Positions 8,092 through 13,589 of a DNA stretch of 17,501 bases are shown here, in pieces. Made by a program: the position numbers and the translations under genes. The stretch covers positions 1-17,501 of the forward strand of contig JBHJGU010000037.1 of assembly GCA_050331475.1 (NCBI GenBank). Direction: 5' to 3'. How positions within the stretch are numbered: the first letter of the stretch is position 1; each line of letters starts with the position of its first letter. The notes beneath the pieces are model-generated. The model was not told where the DNA came from and searched no databases. It saw only the letters and a program-made list of their open reading frames with translations. Source of the DNA: JBHJGU01 sp050331475. Its GTDB lineage: Bacteria; Pseudomonadota; Alphaproteobacteria; Caulobacterales; Maricaulaceae.

Positions 8092-9756
8092 CTATTCCGC
8101 CGGCGCCGCGGCCGGGGCCGCGCCGCGCGCTTCGTCGAGTTCCGACTGGCGTACGTGGCCGCGGGCGGTCATGTACAAATTGTAGGCCATGATCAGCGCG
8201 CCGGTGAGGAACAACAAACCACCAACACCTCGGATCACATAGTAAGGATGCATGGCCTCCACGGTTTCTACGAAAGAGTACTGTAAGAAACCAAGGCTGT
8301 TATAAGCCCGCCACATTAGACCTTGGGTGACCCCGCTGACCCACATCGCGGTGATGTACAGCAAGATGCCAATGGTCGAGATCCAGAAGTGTGCATTGAC
8401 CAGCGCGTGACTGTAAAGCCGTTCGCGCCGCCACAGCCATGGGGTCAAGCAATAAAGCGCGCCAAAGCTGATATAGCCGACCCAGCCCATGGCGCCCGAG
8501 TGCACGTCCCCAATGGTCCAATCAGTGTAAAGCGACAGCGCAATGACCGCCCGGATCGACATCACCGGACCCTCAAAGGTCGACATGCCTTAAAACGCAA
8601 TCGACACCACAAGCATCCGCAACACCGGATCGGTGCGTAGCTTGTCCCATGCGCCCGACAGCGTCATCAGCCCGTTGATCATGCCGCCCCAGCTGGGCAT
8701 CCACAACATGATCGAGAACGTCATGCCTAAGGTCTGAGCCCATTGCGGCAAAGCGGTGTAGTGCAGATGGTGCGGACCCGCCCAAATATAGAGGAAGATC
8801 AGCGCCCAGAAGTGCACAATCGACAGCCGATAGGAATAGACTGGCCGTTCCGCCCGCTTGGGGACGAAATAGTACATGATCGCTAGGAAGCCGGCCGTAA
8901 GGAAGAAGCCCACCGCATTATGACCATACCACCATTGGGTCATGGCGTCCTGAACACCGGACCATACGATATAAGACTTCGGTTCAAACGGCGCGACGGG
9001 CAGCGCGGCGTTATTGACGATATGCAGCATGGCGATGGTCAAGATAAACGCCAGGTAGAACCAATTGGCGACGTAGATGTGCGGCTCTTTTCGCTTCAAC
9101 AGCGTGCCCAAGAACACCAAAAGATAAGCCACCCAAACAACGGTCAGCCATAAATCGGCGTACCATTCCGGCTCGGCATATTCTTTGGACTGGGTGATGC
9201 CCATCAAATAGCCCGTGCCGGCGATGACGATGAACAAATTGTAGCCCCAGAACACAAACCACGGCCAAACGCCGCCCGCGAGCCGCGCTTTGCACGTCCG
9301 CTGGACCACATAAAAAGAGGTCGCCAGCAAGACATTGCCGCCAAATGCGAAAATCACTGCGGAGGTGTGCAGCGGCCGCAGGCGGCCAAAATTCGTCCAT
9401 CCGAATTGTTCGAAGTAAAACAGGTTGGGATAAGCCAGTTGGAAGGCGATGATGACGCCGACCAGAAACCCGGCGATCCCCCAAAACGTCGACGCGACAA
9501 CGCCCGCTTTGATGATGCCGTTTTCATATTTGGTTTGATCGTGAGCGATTTTCGCCCCTGGCCCATAGCGCATGACCAAGCCGACCAGCCACGCGGCGAT
9601 CGCCACCGCAAAAACGACCGCATGCGCCTGCATCAACCCATCTTGGGTGCGCGCGATCGTCATAAGTGCGTAAAGTCCGACTACGCTCAACAAAGCCCCT
9701 AGGCTGAGGACGTCGATCCTCTTTCCCTTGGCCAGAGCGGTAGGTGTCGCTTGCAT
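8092..9756 (-). pseudogene. ccoN: cbb3 oxidase catalytic subunit CcoN, interrupted by an in-frame stop and lacking key residues
   Basis: Read through, this is a 554-codon CcoN with the expected helices. The low-spin heme ligand (His130 in RPLHTSAV), the CuB ligands (His279 in WWYGHN; His329-His330 in WAGPHH) and the cross-link Tyr (Tyr323 in LYIWAG) are present. Codon 389 (8592-8590) is TAA, between VVSIAF and GMSTFEGP, where the family has Tyr. Downstream the same frame continues to a normal C-terminus, so there is no frameshift. In the same 90 bp, TIGHVH reads TIGDVH (Asp417, codon 8508-8506), removing the proximal heme b3 ligand; the Asn of the family's VN-A/S-LSHYTDW is Ile405 and its His is Leu409. 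Each is one base from the consensus codon. An ATG three bases after the TAA could restart translation, but the break is mid-helix. Start 9756 is chosen for an upstream AGGGCGAG and family fit. Sequence error is the main alternative to a true pseudogene. Confidence 0.85.
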
Positions 9757-10121
9757 CGCTCGCCCTCGTCTCTCCATGACGCCCCACGCGCCTGATCGTT
9801 CACTGTCCGCCCTTCGGACAAAACGCTTGAAGATGCACCAGTGCGCGGCGCAGGTATTCGCCTCAACGGGACGAGATGACGCATCAAGCGATTTGACAGC
9901 GACAAACCGACATAAACGCACGATAAAGCTTATGCATTCGACTTTCGGAGTATGAAATAATTGCGTCGCGACGATGGGACGCAGCGTGTTTTTCTTGGCG
10001 AGACCCGGTCAAATTAGCGATACTGCAAGATAACTGGCACGCGAATACTTAAGGACTTATACCCGTAGACCGAGTGCGGGTGTTAGTCCTCAGCGGGTCT
10101 CCGTTCTGAAAGGTCGAGTTA
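9757..10121. promoter_or_regulatory. 365-bp divergent intergenic region upstream of ccoN and of a small membrane protein
   Basis: This region should contain the cbb3 operon promoter (minus strand) and that of the 10122 gene (plus strand). I found no good FNR/FixK box (TTGAT-N4-ATCAA). The closest matches are half-sites (ATCAA at 9883-9887, TTGAC at 9893-9897). A strong hairpin lies at 10052-10090. On the minus strand, GTTTATGTCGGT (9917-9906) repeats 12 bases found in the TonB-receptor promoter region at 13485-13496. An open minus-strand extension of ccoN reaches 9921 but shows no family similarity. Confidence 0.5.
10052..10090 (+). repeat. 13-step imperfect hairpin in the leader of the 10122 gene
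   Basis: AGGACT-TAT-ACCCG pairs with CGGGT-GTT-AGTCCT around an 11-base loop. The two perfect blocks (6 and 5 bp) flank a short internal region with one A-T pair and one wobble. The hairpin ends 31 bases before the ATG at 10122. No T run follows, so a Rho-independent terminator is unlikely. It could be a leader-RNA structure or a protein-binding inverted repeat. Confidence 0.5.
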
Positions 10122-10385
10122 ATGGCAGCGCAAGCCCTTCAATTCAATAAACTTTTTCAAACTCGTACGGCGCTTTGGCTGAGCGCCGTGGTGTTCGCCG
10201 TCATGGCGGTGTTTACGCTGGGGGGCGCTGCGGACACGGGTGTTTGGACTTGGCCGCGATGCTTGACAGTTGCTGGATTGACCGACCCGCAAACCGGCGG
10301 CGGACTGAGCGCATTGGGCCATTGCGCGTGGTGTTGGCTCGCCTTAGGCGCAGCTTCAGCGGCGCTCTTGGCGCCACGGCGCTAA
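10122..10385 (+). CDS. small membrane protein of unknown function with a HCAWC motif
   Basis: The 87-residue product is not one I recognise. It has one clear hydrophobic helix (about residues 17-36, ALWLSAVVFAVMAVFTLGGA) and a second weaker one at the C-terminus (about 70-84). Between them are Cys47 and a His-Cys-x-x-Cys motif (HCAWC, Cys68 and Cys71). An AAAGGTCGAG ribosome site precedes the ATG. The gene diverges from ccoN, and its stop overlaps the convergent HMG-CoA lyase-like gene by four bases. Coding status is supported by the ribosome site, the helix and the tail-to-tail packing. A metal or redox role is only a guess from the cysteines and the neighbouring cbb3 operon. Confidence 0.6.
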   Translation: MAAQALQFNKLFQTRTALWLSAVVFAVMAVFTLGGAADTGVWTWPRCLTVAGLTDPQTGGGLSALGHCAWCWLALGAASAALLAPRR

Positions 10386-11311
10386 ATCGCCCCGCGCAAT
10401 TGCGGCGGAAATCCGCCGGCGCGGCTCACCATGCCGGGCAGATCACGACCCAAGCGGTCGCTTAGCCAGGCGGCGGTTTCGATGATGGGGTCAAGCGTCA
10501 CACCGGTCGTCACCCCGCTGCGATCCAGCATGTAAAGCACATCCTCTGTGGGCACATTGCCGGTGGCTTTAGGCGCAAACGGGCAACCGCCCAGACCCGC
10601 GATCGAGGCGTCCACCACGCTGGCGCCGGCCTGAATGGCGGCCCACACATTCGCCACCCCAGTATTGCGCGTATTGTGGAAGTGCGCGCGAAACGTAATA
10701 TCGCCCGCGACGGCGCGGGCGCGCTCGAAAAGCGCCGCTACTTGGGCTGGAACCGCCACGCCAATGGTGTCGGCCAAAGCGATTTCGCGAGGCCTGCATT
10801 GGGCCAGTTCGGCCACAATCGCCAACACCCGGTCGGGGTCCACCTCACCATCGAACGGACACCCGAACGCCGTGGACAATGTGACTTGCGCAGTTCGGCC
10901 CTGAGCCTGGGCCAGCGCGACGATCTCCATCGCAGTTTTCACGGTCTCCGCACTGGTCTGTCCTTGGTTGGCGCGACCGAAGCCGTCGCTCGCTACCGCA
11001 ACCGCGCCCAATTCGTGCACCTGGGTGTCAAGAGCGCGGAGCGCACCGCGCTTGTTCAGCACCAAGCCGATATAGGTGACCACCTCGGCGGTCCGCTCGG
11101 GCAGCCCCGCCATGACCGCCTCCGCGTCGGCCATCTGCGGCACGCGGCCGGGATGGACGAAACTGGCCGTTTCAATCCGCCTCACGCCCGCGGCGATCGC
11201 CCGCTCGATCAGGGTGATTTTCGTCTGGGTATCAACAATCTCGGGCTCGTTCTGCAGCCCGTCTCGGGGGGAGACCTCCACAAGCTCCACCCTATCCGCC
11301 CGCATCGCCAT
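10382..11311 (-). CDS. mvaB: hydroxymethylglutaryl-CoA lyase-family enzyme
   Basis: The 309-residue TIM-barrel lyase has the expected catalytic positions: VSPRDGLQNE (Arg16, Asp17), HFHNTRN (His210, His212) and GLGGCPFAPKATGN (Cys243, Asn252). The spacing from metal ligands to catalytic Cys (33) and from Cys to Asn (9) matches the human enzyme as I recall it. HMG-CoA lyase cleaves HMG-CoA to acetoacetate and acetyl-CoA in leucine or acetoacetate metabolism. The HFHNTR form marks a bacterial subgroup whose members may act on related acyl-CoAs, so the exact substrate is uncertain. The ATG at 11311 follows a GGAGG at seven bases and is preferred over an upstream ATG at 11332. It stands alone, divergent from the GH13 gene, with no other leucine-degradation gene in view. 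Confidence 0.88.
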   Translation of the reverse strand: MAMRADRVELVEVSPRDGLQNEPEIVDTQTKITLIERAIAAGVRRIETASFVHPGRVPQMADAEAVMAGLPERTAEVVTYIGLVLNKRGALRALDTQVHELGAVAVASDGFGRANQGQTSAETVKTAMEIVALAQAQGRTAQVTLSTAFGCPFDGEVDPDRVLAIVAELAQCRPREIALADTIGVAVPAQVAALFERARAVAGDITFRAHFHNTRNTGVANVWAAIQAGASVVDASIAGLGGCPFAPKATGNVPTEDVLYMLDRSGVTTGVTLDPIIETAAWLSDRLGRDLPGMVSRAGGFPPQLRGAI

Positions 11312-11386
11312 GCTCGCCTCCCTAAAGATCACATTGGCTTATAGCCTGGTGTCGAACGGCTTGCGAAATCGCGCCGAAGTCGCTTT

Positions 11387-11405
11387 TGTCGCTAAACTAC
11401 AAAAT
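11387..11405 (+). promoter_or_regulatory. copy 1 of a shared 19-bp upstream element (GH13 gene)
   Basis: TGTCGCTAAACTACAAAAT matches the copy upstream of the TonB receptor at 18 of 19 bases. It ends 35 bp before the GH13 start codon. A GAAATCGC also precedes both copies, at slightly different distance. It may be a promoter, an operator, or both. The sequence TACAAAAT could serve as a -10 region. Confidence 0.6.
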
Positions 11406-11440
11406 GTGCCGCCTTAGGCGCGGACTCGGAGGATTAATAA

Positions 11441-13366
11441 ATGCGATCGATCGTTTTTTGCCTCGGTGCGTGGCTCGCCATGGGCCCGGCCCAAGCGGAC
11501 AGCGCGATCGCCAACCCGGCCGCTTCACCGCATCCGGCGGCCGGGATCACGCGTGTCGAACCGCCTCATTGGTGGACCGGGTTGAACGAGACTCGCCTGC
11601 AAATCCTCATTTACGGCCCGTCTGTTGGCGAGGCGGAGGTGTCCATCGACGCTGCGCAAGTCCGGTCGGTGAGCGTCGATCGCGTAGACAATCCCAATTA
11701 TGTCTTTCTCAACCTCGACCTGACGGAGAGCGCCCAGCCGGGATCGATCCCGATCACGCTCACCGGGTCGGATGGTTCGAAGTCCCGCATTGATTACAAT
11801 CTCAAGGCCCGCGCCCCGGGTTCGGCTGAGCGCGAAGGCTTTTCCAGCAAAGATGCGATTTACTTGATCACCCCGGATCGGTTCGCCAATGGCGACCCCT
11901 CAAACGACGCTGTGGAGGGGTTTCTGGACAGCCCGAACCGCGGCCATCGGCTCGGCCGCCACGGGGGCGATCTTGCGGGGATTCGCGAAAACCTCGACTA
12001 CATCGCTGATCTGGGCTTCACCCAGATCTGGTTGAACCCGATTCTGACCACTAACCAGAAACTGTTTTCCTACCACGGCTATGCGACCACCGATCTCTAC
12101 GACGTGGACGCTCGGTACGGAACACTCAACGATTACAAAGCACTCGTAGAAGCCGCTCAGGAGCGCGGCCTCGGCGTTATCCAGGACATGATCGTCAATC
12201 ATGTCGGGTTAAACCATTGGCTCGCCCAAGACCCGCCTAGCGCGGATTGGTTCAATGAGGCCCAAAGCTTAACGGATGCGGACAACGCCCCGCTGACCAA
12301 CCATTTACATAATGCGGCGGTAAACCCCTACGCCTCTGAGGCGGACAAGGCCGCCTTTACCGATGGGTGGTTTGTGCCGACCATGCCCGATCTGAACGGG
12401 CGCAATCCGCAACTGGCGCGCTATTTGATCCAGAATGCGATCTGGTGGATCGAGGAAGTTGGCCTGTCCGGCATCCGCATGGACACTTACAGCTATTCCG
12501 ATCCGGAATTCCTCGCCCAATGGTCAAGTGCGATTATGGCCGAGTATCCAAACTTCAACATTGTTGGGGAGGAATGGAATTTCGATCCCGGCTTGGTGTC
12601 CTATTGGCAGCGCAATCCTGAGCGCACCGACGGCTACCCTTCGGGTTTGCCGAGCCTAATGGATTTCCCGCTTTTTAATGTCATCGCAACCGGTTTTGGC
12701 GAAGAAGAAGACTTCTTCGATAATAAAGGCCTGATTGCGCTTTATCGCATCTTACTCGGCGACCGGCTTTACGCTGATCCGCTCAACCTGGTGATCTTCA
12801 CCAATAACCATGACACCGACCGGGTGATGCGACGGCTCGGCGACGACTTCGACGCCTATCGGATGGCGATGGTTTATCTGGCGACCATGCGGGGAGTTCC
12901 GCAAGTCTTCTATGGTGACGAGCTCGCCATGAGCCATTCCGAACATGATCATGGCCTGATCCGCAGCGATTTCCCTGGCGGCTGGACGGGCGACACGGTG
13001 AACGGCTTTACTGGAGAAGGCCTTTCCGAACGCCAGCAGGCGGCGCAGACTTTAATTAGACGCCTATACACCTGGCGGAAAACTCAACCCGCGATCCATA
13101 CCGGCGCGCTTTTGCATTTCGCTCCGGGCCCCGATCACCCTGTCTACACCTATTTTCGCCATGACGATGACAGCCTAATCATGGTGATGTTTAACAAATC
13201 CGACGAGCCAATGACCGTGGACATGGCGCGCTTCGCCGAGATCTTGCCCGCCGACGCCACAGGGACAGACGTTCTAACCGGGAAGTCCTGGCGATTGAGC
13301 GGGCCGCAAAGCGTGTCCCCGCGATCCGCAAACCTGATCATGCTGGATCAGGCGGCGCGGCCTTAA
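11441..13366 (+). CDS. exported GH13 alpha-glucan hydrolase, cyclomaltodextrinase/neopullulanase-like
   Basis: The 641-residue protein starts with a signal peptide (MRSIVFCLGAWLAMGPAQA, cleavage near residue 19), so it should act in the periplasm or at the outer membrane. Residues about 35-125 form an N-terminal beta-sandwich domain starting ITRVEPPHWWTGL, typical of SusA/cyclomaltodextrinase-like enzymes. The GH13 barrel follows with DMIVNHVG (249-256), nucleophile Asp348 in GIRMDTYSY, acid/base Glu377 in NIVGEEW and Asp458 in TNNHDTDRV, then a C-terminal beta domain. All catalytic residues are present. It should cut alpha-1,4 (perhaps also alpha-1,6) links in maltodextrins, starch or pullulan fragments. 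GGAGG lies before the ATG. The TonB receptor downstream on the same strand and a shared upstream element suggest joint use. Confidence 0.92.
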   Translation: MRSIVFCLGAWLAMGPAQADSAIANPAASPHPAAGITRVEPPHWWTGLNETRLQILIYGPSVGEAEVSIDAAQVRSVSVDRVDNPNYVFLNLDLTESAQPGSIPITLTGSDGSKSRIDYNLKARAPGSAEREGFSSKDAIYLITPDRFANGDPSNDAVEGFLDSPNRGHRLGRHGGDLAGIRENLDYIADLGFTQIWLNPILTTNQKLFSYHGYATTDLYDVDARYGTLNDYKALVEAAQERGLGVIQDMIVNHVGLNHWLAQDPPSADWFNEAQSLTDADNAPLTNHLHNAAVNPYASEADKAAFTDGWFVPTMPDLNGRNPQLARYLIQNAIWWIEEVGLSGIRMDTYSYSDPEFLAQWSSAIMAEYPNFNIVGEEWNFDPGLVSYWQRNPERTDGYPSGLPSLMDFPLFNVIATGFGEEEDFFDNKGLIALYRILLGDRLYADPLNLVIFTNNHDTDRVMRRLGDDFDAYRMAMVYLATMRGVPQVFYGDELAMSHSEHDHGLIRSDFPGGWTGDTVNGFTGEGLSERQQAAQTLIRRLYTWRKTQPAIHTGALLHFAPGPDHPVYTYFRHDDDSLIMVMFNKSDEPMTVDMARFAEILPADATGTDVLTGKSWRLSGPQSVSPRSANLIMLDQAARP

Positions 13367-13406
13367 GTCTGCGCATGGAGTACGGGCCCATAATCGGCGC
13401 GAAAGT

Positions 13407-13422
13407 GTTGCATTGTCGCAAC
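13407..13422. promoter_or_regulatory. inverted repeat, possible operator
   Basis: GTTGCATTGTCGCAAC has perfect 5-bp arms around 6 bases, about 170 bp upstream of the receptor start. Its geometry equals that of the inverted repeat at 13485-13500, which makes a dimeric repressor plausible. No regulator gene is in the window. Confidence 0.35.
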
Positions 13423-13484
13423 GATTGCTCGGGCGTTACAGGCCAGAAAACTTTGCTCTAGCGTTCACGGCGAAATCGCCTAGG

Positions 13485-13508
13485 GTTTATGTCGGTAAAC
13501 TACAAAAT
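13485..13508 (+). promoter_or_regulatory. copy 2 of the shared upstream element with inverted repeat (TonB receptor)
   Basis: TGTCGGTAAACTACAAAAT (13490-13508) matches the GH13 upstream copy at 18 of 19 bases. Here it overlaps a perfect inverted repeat GTTTA-N6-TAAAC (13485-13500); the GH13 copy keeps the right arm but only part of the left. It ends 81 bp before the receptor ATG. Confidence 0.6.
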
Positions 13509-13589
13509 CCGTGACGGAGAATCGGATCGCCCGAAGGCAGTTTCGGTTCCGGATCGCGGGAAAACCGACATACCCATCGGGAGGGGACG

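Larger units (their letters stand above)
13367..13589 (+). promoter_or_regulatory. 223-bp spacer before the TonB receptor gene
   Basis: This spacer holds a perfect inverted repeat GTTGC-ATTGTC-GCAAC (13407-13422), a second one GTTTA-TGTCGG-TAAAC (13485-13500), and the second copy of the shared 19-bp element (13490-13508), followed by about 80 bases of leader. Both inverted repeats have the same geometry (5-bp arms, 6-bp spacer). A strong GGGAGGGG ribosome site lies next to the receptor start. No terminator for the GH13 gene is evident, so some co-transcription is possible. Confidence 0.5.

Noticed and set aside
8092..8586. Natural two-subunit CcoN with a separate C-terminal chain
   Set aside because: The break is in the middle of a conserved membrane helix, and the C-terminal part also lacks the heme b3 ligand, so a working split enzyme is unlikely.
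8590..8592. TAA recoded as an amino acid (alternative code or selenocysteine-like readthrough)
   Set aside because: TAA serves as the normal stop of ccoI, the 10122 gene and the GH13 gene in the same window, and no special context is seen.
9757..10121. FNR/FixK-type box upstream of ccoN
   Set aside because: Only half-sites are present (ATCAA at 9883-9887, TTGAC at 9893-9897). No 14-bp site with both halves near TTGAT-N4-ATCAA was found.
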